NCBI RefSeq assembly: GCF_900177295.1
Contig: NZ_FWZX01000006.1
Coordinates: forward strand, 62,001-126,000
Direction: 5' to 3'
DNA: 64,000 nt
Source: Tistlia consotensis USBA 355
GTDB lineage: Bacteria; Pseudomonadota; Alphaproteobacteria; Kiloniellales; DSM-21159
Part shown: in pieces, positions 1 to 8,449 of the stretch
Layout: every line of letters begins with the position of its first letter
Position numbering within the stretch: position 1 is the first letter of the stretch
Made by a program: the position numbers and the translations under genes
The notes under the pieces: model-generated
The model's input: only the letters and a program-made list of their open reading frames with translations
Databases searched by the model: none
What the model was told of the DNA's origin: nothing

Positions 1-382
1 TGCCGACCGAGCAGATCGCCATGCGGTTGCCGCCGACCGGGATGTGGTGCGCCGGGTTGCGCGCATGCAGCACGAACTCGGACGGCGCCTTGGCGACCGC
101 CTCCTCGATGAAGCCGCGGTCGAAGCGCAGGCGGTTGCTGCCCGGGGTCACCGCGACCCCGGCCTTGCGCAGGATGTCGTGGGCCTCGGGATGGAGGAAA
201 TCCATGCCGATCTTCTCGAGCACCTCGAGCGAGGCGTTGTGGATCGCCTCGACCTGGTCGGCCGAGATGACGTCGAGCGGCGCGTAGGGGTTGCTCGGCG
301 GCGACCAGGGCATCTGCGAGAAGGCGCCGACCGAGCGGCGCTCGCGGCCGGAGCCGCGCCGGCGACCCGAGGAACGATCCAT
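1..382 (-). CDS. trimethylamine methyltransferase (MttB) family protein, 5' part
   Basis: The gene reads leftward out of the window, so only the first 127 codons are visible. The N-terminus is Arg/Ser-rich, followed by a segment with PYAPLDVISADQVEAIH and EVLEKIGMDFLHPEA, typical of the non-pyrrolysine MttB family (COG5598). That family moves methyl groups from quaternary amines such as glycine betaine to a corrinoid protein. The ATG at 382 is preferred because GGAG lies 7 bases upstream; an in-frame ATG at 394 has no clear ribosome site. The catalytic domain and the position that holds pyrrolysine in true MttB are outside the window, so the substrate cannot be judged. A corrinoid protein and MetF-like reductase that could serve it lie 60 kb away. 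Confidence 0.85.
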   Translation of the reverse strand, partial: MDRSSGRRRGSGRERRSVGAFSQMPWSPPSNPYAPLDVISADQVEAIHNASLEVLEKIGMDFLHPEAHDILRKAGVAVTPGSNRLRFDRGFIEEAVAKAPSEFVLHARNPAHHIPVGGNRMAICSVG

Positions 383-569
383 CAGCAACTCCATCGAGGC
401 GCGGGGCCGGCACGGACGGACCGCCCCCGAGGAAAAGACCAATGGAGTCGGCTATAGCCCCTTCCCTCGCCGCCCACTATCAGAGGCGCGTCAAGCGGGG
501 TCGCTAATCGCTAAGGTGGGGGCGATTCCCGAGGCGGGGTCGCGAAGGCTCCCCCGGGCGCCGTCGCCG

Positions 570-1193
570 CTACGCCACGCCCTCGCCGACCACGCGATAG
601 GGCAGCGCCGCCCAGAAGGCCTCGACGGCGGCGAAGGCCCGACGGGCGTGCTCGGCGTTCAGGGTCAGGCGGCCGCCCGGGTCGCCGTCGCCGAAGGCGT
701 CGAGGTCGCTGAAGTAGCTCTCGTAGCGGCGCTGCAGCACGGCGCGCGCGACCCGGGTGCCCTCGGCGATGGTGCGCGCGACGGCGACCAGCTCCTCCAG
801 GTCCCGCCAGAGCGCGCCCGGCAGCTCGAGGCCCAGGCCCTCGGCGAGGCCGCGGCGCAGGCGCTCGACCTCGCCGTCGCCGCTCGCCGCCGGCGCCTCG
901 CAGAGGCCGTCCCACCAGGCCGAGTCGACGCCGTTGCGGGTCAGCTGGTCGCGCAGCAGGTCCTCGACGTGGCGGCGCCATTCGCGCACCTCGACGACGA
1001 AGACGCGGCGGAACAGCCCGTCCTCGAGGGCCTGCAGGTACCAGTCGTCGTAGCTGCCGTAGAGCTCGGGCTCCAGCCGCGGGGCGTCTTCGAGACAGCC
1101 GACCAGCGTCTCCACGTAGGCGGCGCGGTGGCGGATCTGGGCGATCTGTGCGGCGGGAAGCTCCTCGCCGCTGTCGAAAACGAGCGTGCTCAT
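570..1193 (-). CDS. uncharacterised 207-residue protein
   Basis: I do not recognise this protein. It is acidic, soluble and predicted mostly helical, with no signal peptide or membrane segment. Visible features are an aromatic stretch YGSYDDWYLQALEDGLF near residue 50, an Arg/Glu-rich helix after it, and WWDGLCEAP near residue 95. It is a real gene rather than a shadow: its composition is that of a normal globular protein, and it is collinear with hutF upstream, with a 65-base gap. The ATG at 1193 opens a segment with clean protein-like composition. Co-direction with hutF suggests co-transcription, but nothing links it to histidine breakdown. Confidence 0.7.
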   Translation of the reverse strand: MSTLVFDSGEELPAAQIAQIRHRAAYVETLVGCLEDAPRLEPELYGSYDDWYLQALEDGLFRRVFVVEVREWRRHVEDLLRDQLTRNGVDSAWWDGLCEAPAASGDGEVERLRRGLAEGLGLELPGALWRDLEELVAVARTIAEGTRVARAVLQRRYESYFSDLDAFGDGDPGGRLTLNAEHARRAFAAVEAFWAALPYRVVGEGVA

Positions 1194-1258
1194 CGTTCTG
1201 GGCGGAAAGCCTAGCGAAGCCGCCGCCGCGACCCAAGGGGAAATCGCGGGCCGGCCGG

Positions 1259-2677
1259 TCAGGCGGTCAGCCGCGCCATCGCGGCATCGAAGCCGGCGCG
1301 CACCGCCTCGCGCGCGAGGTGCCGGCCCTCGCGCACGCACCAGCGGCCGCCGACCATGACGTCGCGCAGCGGGCGCCGGTTGCCGGCGAAGACCGCGGCG
1401 TCGAGCAGCGCCGCGCCCTCGCGGCCGGCGAGGCAGGGCGACTCCGAGTCCAGCACCACCAGGTCGGCCCGGCAGCCCGGCGCCAGCCGCCCGGTCGGCC
1501 GGCCGAGTGCCCGCGCGCCGCCGGCCGCCGAGGCCAGCCAGAGGTCCTCGCCGAGATGGCCGCTGGCGCCGGCCAGCACGTTGCGCCGGCGCAGCAGCAG
1601 GCGCTGGCCGTACTCCAGCCAGCGCAGCTCCTCGACCGGGTCGACCGAGATGTGGCTGTCGGAGCCGATGCCCCAGGCACCGCCCGCGGCGAGGTAGTCC
1701 GGCGCCGGGAAGAAGCCGTCGCCGAGGTTGGCCTCGGTGGTCGGGCAGAGCCCGGCGACCGCGCCGCTGGCCGCGAGGTCGCGGGTCTCGTCGGCGGTCA
1801 TGTGGGTCGCGTGGACCAGGCACCAGCGCGCGTCGGGTCCTGCCTCGTCGAGCAGCCAGCGCACCGGCCGGCGGCCGGACCAGGCGAGGCAGTCCTCGAC
1901 CTCCTTCGTCTGCTCGGCGACGTGGATGTGGACCGGCGCTCGGGGATCGAGCGCGGCGAGCCCGGCCAGGCCGTCGCGCAACGTCTCGGGCGTCACCGCG
2001 CGCAGGCTGTGCGGCGCGAGGCCGACCCGGCCCTGCGGGTCGCCCGCAAGCTCCCGGATGGCGCGCTCGACGACGGCGAGCAGCGCATCGGGCGCGTTGA
2101 GGAAGCGGCGCTGCCCCTCGCCGGCCGGCTGCCCGCCGAAGCCGCCGTAGCCGTAGAGCACCGGCAGCAGGGTCAGGCCGATGCCGGTCGCCCGCGCCGC
2201 CGCGATCAGGCGCAGGGCCATCTCGGCCGGATCGGCGTAGGCGGCGCCGGCGGGGTCGTGATGCAGGTAGTGGAACTCGCCGACGCCGACATAGCCGGCC
2301 TCCAGCATCTCGACGTAGAGCTGCGCCGCCACCGCCTCCAGCTCGTCCGGGCCGAGGTGCGGCAGGAAGCGGTACATCGTCTCCCGCCAGGCCCAGAAGG
2401 AGTCGTTGGCGCCGCCGCCCTCCCCGCTGCCGCCCTTGCCGCCGGCGCCGGCCCGGCCGACCCGCTCGGCGAGGCCGGCCATGGCACGCTGGAAGGCATG
2501 GCTGTGCAGGTTCGGCTGGCCGGGCACGACCGGGCCGGCCGCGCGCTCGGCATCCGGCGCCGGTCGGCTGTCCGCCGTCACCGAGGCCAGGCTGCCGGCC
2601 TCGTCGATCGCGAAGGTCACGTCGCGCGCCCAGCCGCCGGGCAGCCTTGCCGAAGACGCGAAAACAGCACGTGACAT
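1259..2677 (-). CDS. hutF: formimidoylglutamate deiminase
   Basis: HutF hydrolyses N-formimidoyl-L-glutamate to N-formylglutamate and ammonia in the five-step histidine pathway. The 472-residue product has the amidohydrolase metal sites expected: HSH at 58-60, HIH at 250-252 and GSDSH at 338-342, with APHSLRAVTPE near 221. The ATG at 2677 has GAGGGA about 9 bases upstream. A Gly-rich stretch at about 76-90 (GAGGKGGSGEGGGA) seems to lengthen a loop just before the conserved NDSFWAWRETMYRF block. The gene is divergent from hutI across 105 bases, so both are probably driven from a shared control region. No hutH, hutU, hutG or hutC lies in the window. Confidence 0.93.
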   Translation of the reverse strand: MSRAVFASSARLPGGWARDVTFAIDEAGSLASVTADSRPAPDAERAAGPVVPGQPNLHSHAFQRAMAGLAERVGRAGAGGKGGSGEGGGANDSFWAWRETMYRFLPHLGPDELEAVAAQLYVEMLEAGYVGVGEFHYLHHDPAGAAYADPAEMALRLIAAARATGIGLTLLPVLYGYGGFGGQPAGEGQRRFLNAPDALLAVVERAIRELAGDPQGRVGLAPHSLRAVTPETLRDGLAGLAALDPRAPVHIHVAEQTKEVEDCLAWSGRRPVRWLLDEAGPDARWCLVHATHMTADETRDLAASGAVAGLCPTTEANLGDGFFPAPDYLAAGGAWGIGSDSHISVDPVEELRWLEYGQRLLLRRRNVLAGASGHLGEDLWLASAAGGARALGRPTGRLAPGCRADLVVLDSESPCLAGREGAALLDAAVFAGNRRPLRDVMVGGRWCVREGRHLAREAVRAGFDAAMARLTA

Positions 2678-2782
2678 TGTCGTCCCTCGGGGGAAGTGTC
2701 CGGCAAAGGCGGCTAGAAAGCATGCCAGGAAGGCGAGAAACAAGCTTCCGCAAACGCAGCCGACGGGAGATAGTGCCGCGTC

Positions 2783-4045
2783 ATGTGGGACAGCGTCCTC
2801 ATCAACGCCCGCCTGGCCACCATGGTCCCGGGCAAGGCCAGGTACGGCGCCATCGAGTCGGGGGCGCTGGGCATCGCCAACGGGCGCATCGCCTGGATCG
2901 GCGCGCTCGACGACCTGACCGCCCGGCCCGGTGCCCTGGCCAAGCGCATCTACGACCTCGACGGCCGCTGGGTGACGCCGGGCCTGATCGACTGCCACAC
3001 GCACCTGGTCCACGGCGGCGACCGCGCCGGGGAGTTCGAGCAGCGGCTGGGCGGCGCGAGCTACGCCGAGATCGCCAGGGCCGGCGGCGGCATCCTCTCG
3101 ACCGTGCGCGCGACGCGGGCGGCCGACGAGGAGGCCCTCTTCGCCGCCAGCCTGCCGCGCCTGCAGGCCCTGATGGCCGAGGGCGTCACGACGGTCGAGA
3201 TCAAGTCGGGCTACGGCCTGGAGCCGGAGCAGGAGGTCAAGCAGCTCAGGGTCGCCAGGCGCCTCGGCGAGAGCCAGCCGGTCACGGTGCACAAGACCTT
3301 CCTGGGCGCCCACGCCGTGCCGCCCGAGTTCAAGGACGACCCGAACGGCTACCTCCAGACGATGATCGGGCTGCTGCCGCGGCTGGCGCAGGAGAAGCTC
3401 GCCGATTCGGTCGACGCCTTCTGCGAGACCATCGCCTTCGACGCCGACCAGGTCGCCCGCCTGTTCGAGTCCGCGAGCGCGCTCGGCCTGCCGGTCCGCC
3501 TGCACGCCGACCAGCTGACCGACGGCGGCGGCGCGGCCCTGGCGGCGCGCTTCAAGGCGCTGTCGGCGGAGCACCTGGAGTACGCCAACGAGCACGGCAT
3601 CCGCGCCATGGCCAAGGCCGGCACGGTGGCGGTGCTGCTGCCCGGCGCCTTCTACACCCTGAAGGACGAGACGAAGCCTCCGGTCGCGGCCTTCCGCCAG
3701 GCCGGCGTCGAGATGGCCGTGGCGACCGACTGCAACCCGGGCAGCAGCCCGGTCAGTTCCCTGCTCGCCATGCTCAACATGGCCTGCATCCTCTTCGGCC
3801 TGACCCCGGAGGAGGCGCTGGCCGGCGCGACCCGGGTCGCCGCCAGGGCGCTCGGCCTCGGCGACAGCCACGGCACGCTGGAGGTCGGCAAGGTCGCCGA
3901 CCTGGTCGTCTGGGACATCGAGCGGCCGGCCGAGCTGGCCTATCGCCTGGGCTTCAATCCGCTGAACCTTGTGATCAGGAACGGCCAGCGCCTGCACCCG
4001 ACGCCCAAGAAGAGCCTTCAGGCCTGCACGACCGGGGATTCCTGA
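2783..4045 (+). CDS. hutI: imidazolonepropionase
   Basis: HutI opens the ring of 4-imidazolone-5-propanoate to give N-formimidoyl-L-glutamate, the substrate of the divergently encoded HutF. The 420-residue protein is full length. It shows the amidohydrolase signature [12 protein letters not shown] with HTH at 72-74, then [26 protein letters not shown] and [10 protein letters not shown], all diagnostic of imidazolonepropionase. The ATG at 2783 has GGGAG about 12 bases upstream. The last eleven or so residues after PTPKK look unconserved. The 105-base intergenic region with hutF should hold both promoters; I could not identify convincing boxes or a HutC operator. Confidence 0.95.
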   Translation: MWDSVLINARLATMVPGKARYGAIESGALGIANGRIAWIGALDDLTARPGALAKRIYDLDGRWVTPGLIDCHTHLVHGGDRAGEFEQRLGGASYAEIARAGGGILSTVRATRAADEEALFAASLPRLQALMAEGVTTVEIKSGYGLEPEQEVKQLRVARRLGESQPVTVHKTFLGAHAVPPEFKDDPNGYLQTMIGLLPRLAQEKLADSVDAFCETIAFDADQVARLFESASALGLPVRLHADQLTDGGGAALAARFKALSAEHLEYANEHGIRAMAKAGTVAVLLPGAFYTLKDETKPPVAAFRQAGVEMAVATDCNPGSSPVSSLLAMLNMACILFGLTPEEALAGATRVAARALGLGDSHGTLEVGKVADLVVWDIERPAELAYRLGFNPLNLVIRNGQRLHPTPKKSLQACTTGDS

Positions 4046-4149
4046 GCGCGAGGCTGGCCGAGCCCGGAGCGGGCGACCAGCGTGCCGCGGCAGGACTCCC
4101 CCTCGCGGCAGGCGCGGCGGTCGGGCACGACAGGGAGACGAGGCCCGCC

Positions 4150-4659
4150 ATGGGACGAAACAGGAAGGCGCTTCTGGCCGCCTTGGCGCTGCTGACCGCG
4201 GCGGTCATGGGCAGCCCCGGATCGGCCGCCGGCGCCGCGCTGCGCGTCGCCGTCGCCGATTTCGACTACAGCGACACCTCCGGCGAGCCGCGCGACCAGG
4301 CCGCCGAGCATGCGGCGCGCGTGGGGGCCTTCGCCGGCATCCTGCGGCAGAGCCTGGCCGAGGGCGGCTACAGCGTCGTTCCTCTCGGCTGTCCGGAATC
4401 GGCCTGCTCCGTCGGCAGCCTTGGGCCGGACGCACTGGTCGCCGCGGCCCGGAAGGCTGGCGCGCGCTTCCTGGTCTACGGCGGGATCCACAAGATGAGC
4501 ACCCTGATCCAGTGGGGGAAGGTGCAGGCCGTGGACCTGGAGCGGGACAAGCTGGTTCTCGACCGCTCGATCACCTTCCGCGGCGACACGGACGAGGCCT
4601 TCCGCCGGGCCGCCGGCTTCGTCGTGCAGGAGCTGGAAGCCGCGGTTCCGAAGCCCTGA
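4150..4659 (+). CDS. secreted DUF2380-type protein
   Basis: The 169-residue product starts with a signal peptide (MGRNRK, then a hydrophobic Ala/Leu stretch to about residue 27 ending in SAAGAA), so it is exported. The mature part begins LRVAVADFDYSDTSGE, followed by HAARVGAFAGILRQSL, ARKAGARFLVYGGIHKMSTLIQWG and a C-terminal helix. This resembles DUF2380 periplasmic proteins, which carry a TolB-N-like alpha/beta domain. There are two Cys (PLGCPESACS) that could pair. It lies 104 bases after hutI on the same strand but has no obvious tie to histidine use. Function is unknown. Confidence 0.75.
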   Translation: MGRNRKALLAALALLTAAVMGSPGSAAGAALRVAVADFDYSDTSGEPRDQAAEHAARVGAFAGILRQSLAEGGYSVVPLGCPESACSVGSLGPDALVAAARKAGARFLVYGGIHKMSTLIQWGKVQAVDLERDKLVLDRSITFRGDTDEAFRRAAGFVVQELEAAVPKP

Positions 4660-4692
4660 GCGCCGCGGTGGTGCCGCGCATCGGCGAGGCGA

Positions 4693-4725
4693 TTGACCAG
4701 CGGCGATTCGGATATATGATATATC
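4693..4725 (+). promoter_or_regulatory. promoter with embedded GntR-type palindromic operator
   Basis: TTGACC (4693-4698), a 16-base spacer and TATGAT (4715-4720) form a good sigma-70 promoter for the class III aminotransferase gene. The -10 box sits inside the perfect palindrome GATATATGATATATC (4711-4725, 7-base arms around G). The same 15-mer recurs at 8291. Its position over the -10 box predicts repression by a dimeric regulator, most simply the GntR protein encoded at 7449. Confidence 0.7.
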
Positions 4726-4750
4726 AAAAATCCGGTAGCAGGTGACGGGG

Positions 4751-6031
4751 ATGAGTGCGCTTCCGCAAGGACAGCAGAACGAGGCTGGCGGCTCCGGCAG
4801 CGAGGCGCCGCCGCGCGACCAGGACAGGGCCCTGCGCGAGCGGGCCCGCAAGGTGATCCCCGGTGGCATGTGGGGACACATGAACGCCGCGCGCCTGCCC
4901 GCGGCCTTCCCGCAGTTCTTCTGGCGCGCCGAGGGCTGCCGCCTGTGGGACGCCGACGGCAACGAGTACCTCGACTTCATGTGCGGCTTCGGGCCGATGG
5001 TGCTGGGCTACCGCGATCCCGACGTCGATGCCGCGGCCGCCGCCCAAGCCAGGCTCGGCGACATCATGAACGGCCCCTCGCCGCTGCTGGTCGAGCTCGC
5101 CGAGCTGCTGGTCGGCACCGTCGCCCACGCCGACTGGGCGCTGTTCTCCAAGAACGGCACCGATGCGACGACGACCTGCGTGACCATCGCGCGGGCGGCG
5201 ACGCGGCGGCGCAAGATCCTGGTCGCACGCGGCTCCTATCACGGCGCCGTGCCCTGGTGCACGCCGTCGCTGGCCGGCGTCACGGCCGAGGACCGCGCCC
5301 ACATCCTGCACTACGACTACAACGACCCCGACAGCCTGGAGGCGGCGGCGCAGGAGGCCGGCGACGACCTGGCGGCGATCCTGGCGACGGCCTTCCGCCA
5401 CGACGCCCGCCGCGACCAGGAGCTCGCCGCCCCGGCCTTCGCCCGCAAGGCGCGCGCGCTCTGCGACGCGAGCGGCGCCGCGCTGGTGCTCGACGACGTG
5501 CGCGCCGGCTTCCGGCTGGACATCGCCGGCAGCTGGGAGCCGCTCGGCGTGCGTCCCGACCTCTCGGCCTGGAGCAAGGCGATCGCCAACGGCTATGCCC
5601 TGGCCGCGGTCACCGGCAGCGACGCCTTCCGCGCCGCAGCGAGCGAGATCTTCGTCACCGGCTCCTTCTGGTGCACCGCCGTCGCCATGGCGGCGGCGAT
5701 CGCGACGATCGGCAAGCTGCGCGACGGTGGCGGGATCGCGCAGATGGCGGCGATGGGCCAGCGCCTGCGCGACGGCCTCGCCGCCCAGGCCGCGGCCCAC
5801 GGCGTCGGCCTCCGCCAGAGCGGCCCGGCCCAGATGCCGCTGATCCTCTTCGAGGGCGACAGCGACTTCGAGCGCGGCAACCTCTTCACCTCGGAGACCG
5901 TGCGGCGCGGCGTCTACCTGCACCCCTGGCACAACATGTTCCTCTCGGCGGCGCACCGGCCGGCCGACATCGACCGGGCCCTGGAGGCGACCGACGCCGC
6001 CTTCGCGGCCGTCGCCGCCCGCTTCGGCTGA
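4751..6031 (+). CDS. class III aminotransferase, glutamate-1-semialdehyde aminomutase-like
   Basis: This is a PLP enzyme of 426 residues. The N-terminal IPGGMWGHMN and LWDADGNEYLDFMCGFGPMVLGY segments, SKNGTDATTTC near 133 and the Schiff-base lysine in LSAWSKAIANGY (K276) place it near GSA aminomutases. The usual DExxxGF motif is LDDVRAGF (248-255), with Asp in place of Glu. The ATG at 4751 follows GGTGA with good spacing; an upstream in-frame GTG at 4742 is less likely. A true HemL is unlikely given its catabolic neighbours, the GntR operator just upstream and the substitution. The amine substrate is unknown; transamination or deamination of an amino sugar acid or beta-amino acid is an inference. 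Confidence 0.85.
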   Translation: MSALPQGQQNEAGGSGSEAPPRDQDRALRERARKVIPGGMWGHMNAARLPAAFPQFFWRAEGCRLWDADGNEYLDFMCGFGPMVLGYRDPDVDAAAAAQARLGDIMNGPSPLLVELAELLVGTVAHADWALFSKNGTDATTTCVTIARAATRRRKILVARGSYHGAVPWCTPSLAGVTAEDRAHILHYDYNDPDSLEAAAQEAGDDLAAILATAFRHDARRDQELAAPAFARKARALCDASGAALVLDDVRAGFRLDIAGSWEPLGVRPDLSAWSKAIANGYALAAVTGSDAFRAAASEIFVTGSFWCTAVAMAAAIATIGKLRDGGGIAQMAAMGQRLRDGLAAQAAAHGVGLRQSGPAQMPLILFEGDSDFERGNLFTSETVRRGVYLHPWHNMFLSAAHRPADIDRALEATDAAFAAVAARFG

Positions 6032-6062
6032 GGCCTCGCCCTTCGGTTTCCCGGGCGGCGGC

Positions 6063-7340
6063 TCAGGCGGCCATCTCGCCCAGCACCCGCTCGAACATCT
6101 CGACGGGACCGAGCTTGCCCGACTTCAGGCAGAGCGCGACCCGGCCGTGCCTCGGCGTCTCGGCGACGGCCCGGCCGATGCCGGGCCCCCGGTAGGCGCC
6201 GACGGTCAGCAGGTCCAGCCCGAGCGCGCCGACGACCGCCCCGGAGGTCTCGCCGCCGGCGACCAGGAAGCGGCGCACGCCGGACTCCAGCAGGGCCTCG
6301 GCACAGCGTCCCAGCACCCGCTCGGCGAGCGCCGCCGCGCCGGCGATGCCCAGTCTCTGCTGGATCGCCGCGACCGCCTCGGGCCCCGCCGAGGTGGCGA
6401 CGGCGACCGGCCCGCGGGCCGCGGCGGCGCAGAGCGCCTCGACGATCGGCCCGAGGCGCGCCTCGTCGGCGGCGAGCGCGGCGAGGTCGAGCTGCAGCAG
6501 CGGATGCTTGCCGGCGAAGGCATCGAGCTGCTCCAGCGTCCGCGGCGCGCAGCTGCCGGCGAGCACCGCGGCGCCGCCGGCGACGGCCGGCAGCGGCGGC
6601 GGTGCGCCCGTCTCCGCCAGCCAGCCCCGGCTGCGCCAGAGCGCCGGATAGTAGACCGCGACCGAGGAGCCGCCGGTCATCAGCGGCCAGTCGACCGTCG
6701 CCGCCGCCACCTGCCGCAGGTCCGCCTCGTCGATGCCGTCCGTGACGAAGTAGGCGACGCCGGCCGCGACCTCGGCCGCAACCCGGGCCCGCACCGCCTC
6801 GGCGCCGTGCGCCAGCAGGGCATGGGGCAGCAGGCCGACGCGCTGCGCCGTCTGGGCGGCCAGGACCTGGACGAGGTCCGGCTCGGTCATCGGCGTCAGC
6901 GGGTCGAAGCGCTTCGGCGAGCGCGAGACCAGCTGCTCGGCGACGAAGAGATGGCCCTGGTAGACCGTGCGGTCGACCTCGGGGAAGGCCGGGCAGAAGG
7001 CGGTCCGGTCGCTGCCGGTCAGCGCCATCAGCCGGTCCGCGCAGGGGCCGATGTTGCCCTCGGCCGTGGAATCGAAGGTCGCGCAGTACTTGAAGAAGAG
7101 CTGCCGCGCCTGCCGGGCCAGCAGCGCCTCGGCGGCGCGCGCGGTCATCGCGACGGCCTCGGCGGCCGGTGCGGTGCGGGACTTCTGGCCGATCACCACG
7201 GCAGGCGCCTCGAGTCGCGCGACGGCCGCCGGGCCGGTCAGCAGCGGGCAGGCGACGCCGCCGGCGACCAGCAGGCTGGCCAGCTCGGCGGCGCCGGTCA
7301 GGTCGTCGGCGATAGCGCCGAACAGCAGGGGCTGGGTCAT
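6063..7340 (-). CDS. four-carbon acid sugar kinase family protein (DUF1537/OtnK)
   Basis: The 425-residue product opens with FGAIADDLTGAAELA, the N-terminal signature of DUF1537 ATP-dependent kinases. It contains KYCATFDSTAEGNIGP, CPAFPEVDRTVYQGHLFV and the C-terminal nucleotide-binding motif FLVAGGETSGAVV. Known members phosphorylate oxidised four-carbon acids such as 3-oxo-tetronates; the PdxA2, dehydrogenase or aldolase genes that normally accompany them are absent here. The gene converges with the aminotransferase gene (31-base gap) and diverges from the GntR gene across 108 bases holding a degenerate copy of the operator. Different partners suggest a substrate not yet described for this family. 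Confidence 0.88.
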   Translation of the reverse strand: MTQPLLFGAIADDLTGAAELASLLVAGGVACPLLTGPAAVARLEAPAVVIGQKSRTAPAAEAVAMTARAAEALLARQARQLFFKYCATFDSTAEGNIGPCADRLMALTGSDRTAFCPAFPEVDRTVYQGHLFVAEQLVSRSPKRFDPLTPMTEPDLVQVLAAQTAQRVGLLPHALLAHGAEAVRARVAAEVAAGVAYFVTDGIDEADLRQVAAATVDWPLMTGGSSVAVYYPALWRSRGWLAETGAPPPLPAVAGGAAVLAGSCAPRTLEQLDAFAGKHPLLQLDLAALAADEARLGPIVEALCAAAARGPVAVATSAGPEAVAAIQQRLGIAGAAALAERVLGRCAEALLESGVRRFLVAGGETSGAVVGALGLDLLTVGAYRGPGIGRAVAETPRHGRVALCLKSGKLGPVEMFERVLGEMAA

Positions 7341-7372
7341 GGGCGGGCGGGCGCTGCTTGTTCCGTCGATCT

Positions 7373-7387
7373 GGTATATCATGCAGC
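7373..7387. promoter_or_regulatory. degenerate copy of the GATATAT palindrome
   Basis: GGTATATCATGCAGC matches the left arm of the palindrome at 4711 and 8291 in 6 of 7 positions and the right arm in 4 of 7. It lies between the divergent DUF1537 kinase and GntR genes, where an autoregulatory site would be expected. A weaker site in the regulator's own promoter is common for GntR proteins; binding here is inferred. Confidence 0.5.
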
Positions 7388-7448
7388 GGAGATCGGCGGC
7401 GAGCCGGGCATGCGGCCCGGCGCCGCTCCCGCAGGGAGCCGGACGGGC

Positions 7449-8216
7449 GTGGAAGAGCTGCAGCTGGAGCGCGACGAGGCGGCGGCGCACGAAGAGCCGG
7501 CGCGCGCGGGCGGGCGCCCGGCGCCGCTGCTCGGCGGCCCCAGCCTCGCCGACCAGGTCTACCGCGTGCTGCGCCGCCAGCTCATGCGCGGCGAGCTGCT
7601 GCCCGACCAGCGGCTCAAGATCCGCGACCTGGCCCGACGGCTCGGCACCAGCGAGACGCCGGTGCGCGAGGCGATCTTCCAGCTGGTCCGCGACGGCGCC
7701 CTGGAGCTCAAGCCGCGCCACTACGTGCGGGTCAAGCGGCTCAGCCTGCCGGAATACCTGGAGATCCGCGACGTCCGGCTGCACCTCGAGCCGCTGGCCG
7801 CCGAGCGCGCCCTGCCCTTCATGGACCGCGCCGCCGTCGCGACCCTGGCGGCGACCCACGAGCGGCTGATCGAGGCCGAGCGCCGCGGCGACTTCCGGGC
7901 CGCGCTGGACGAGAACTTCGACTTCCACTTCGGCCTCTACTGGCGCTCGAACCTGCCGGTCGTGATCTCGATCCTGGAGAGCCTCTGGATGCAGGTCGGC
8001 CCGCTGCTCAACGACCTCTACCCGCACGCCCGGCCGGTCTATGCCGACCGGCACCAGCACGAGGTGATCCTGGAGGCGCTGGAGCGGCGCGATGCCTATC
8101 ACCTGCGCGAGGCGGTGCGACAGGACCTGTTCGAGGGCGGCAAGAACCTGGTCAGGCACCTGCGCGAGCTCGAAGAGGCCGAGGGCGCGACCGCAGGCGG
8201 CAGCGCGAAGCGGTAG
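7449..8216 (+). CDS. GntR family transcriptional regulator (FadR/VanR-type)
   Basis: This 255-residue regulator has a disordered charged N-terminus of about 35 residues. A winged helix follows (ADQVYRVLRRQLMRGELLPDQRLKIRDLARRLG, then TSETPVREAIFQLVRDGAL), typical of GntR. The helical FCD ligand-binding domain starts near residue 105 with YLEIRDVRLHLEPLAAERA and DENFDFHFGLY; these domains often bind a metal plus a carboxylate effector. The start is a GTG at 7449. Its neighbours and the three GATATAT palindromes at 4711, 7373 and 8291 make it the likely controller of the whole 4.7-17 kb locus. The effector is presumably the substrate or an intermediate. Confidence 0.9.
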   Translation: MEELQLERDEAAAHEEPARAGGRPAPLLGGPSLADQVYRVLRRQLMRGELLPDQRLKIRDLARRLGTSETPVREAIFQLVRDGALELKPRHYVRVKRLSLPEYLEIRDVRLHLEPLAAERALPFMDRAAVATLAATHERLIEAERRGDFRAALDENFDFHFGLYWRSNLPVVISILESLWMQVGPLLNDLYPHARPVYADRHQHEVILEALERRDAYHLREAVRQDLFEGGKNLVRHLRELEEAEGATAGGSAKR

Positions 8217-8263
8217 CCCGCTCCCGCCCCGACGCCGAAGAGCCGCCGGCCGAGCCTCGCCGC

Positions 8264-8305
8264 TTGACAGGACGGCCCGTTCGCCGATTAGATATATGAT
8301 ATATC
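8264..8305 (+). promoter_or_regulatory. promoter region with second perfect GATATAT operator
   Basis: A perfect -35 box TTGACA (8264-8269) is followed by an AT-rich stretch (8287-8305) that contains the perfect palindrome GATATATGATATATC at 8291-8305. This 15-mer is identical to the one at 4711. A -10 box at normal spacing must fall at the left edge of the palindrome, so a bound dimer would block transcription of the transketolase/ABC operon that starts 145 bases downstream. Confidence 0.65.
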
Positions 8306-8449
8306 AGATTGGCTGACGATGGCCGCGCCGTCGCGCCCGCAGCAGGGCGCGACCCGAGACGAGAAGCGGACGCGCCACGGAGCCAGACAGGGAAGCCGGT
8401 ACCGGCCCGCCGCGGCCGGACCGGGCGTCAGGGTGGAGGCACAGCCGGA

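Noticed and set aside
1-382. Pyrrolysine-containing MttB
   Set aside because: The visible part stops before the relevant codon, no pylT or pylBCD genes are in the window, and the N-terminus fits the non-pyrrolysine family. It cannot be claimed.
1259-3997. A 912-codon leftward open frame spanning hutF and antisense to hutI
   Set aside because: Only its C-terminal 472 codons are HutF. The rest is antisense to hutI, and the composition is that of a shadow frame in GC-rich DNA.
4751-6031. HemL (heme pathway glutamate-1-semialdehyde aminomutase)
   Set aside because: Alphaproteobacteria generally make 5-aminolevulinate with HemA from glycine and succinyl-CoA; the GntR operator, catabolic neighbours and altered DExxxGF motif also argue against it.
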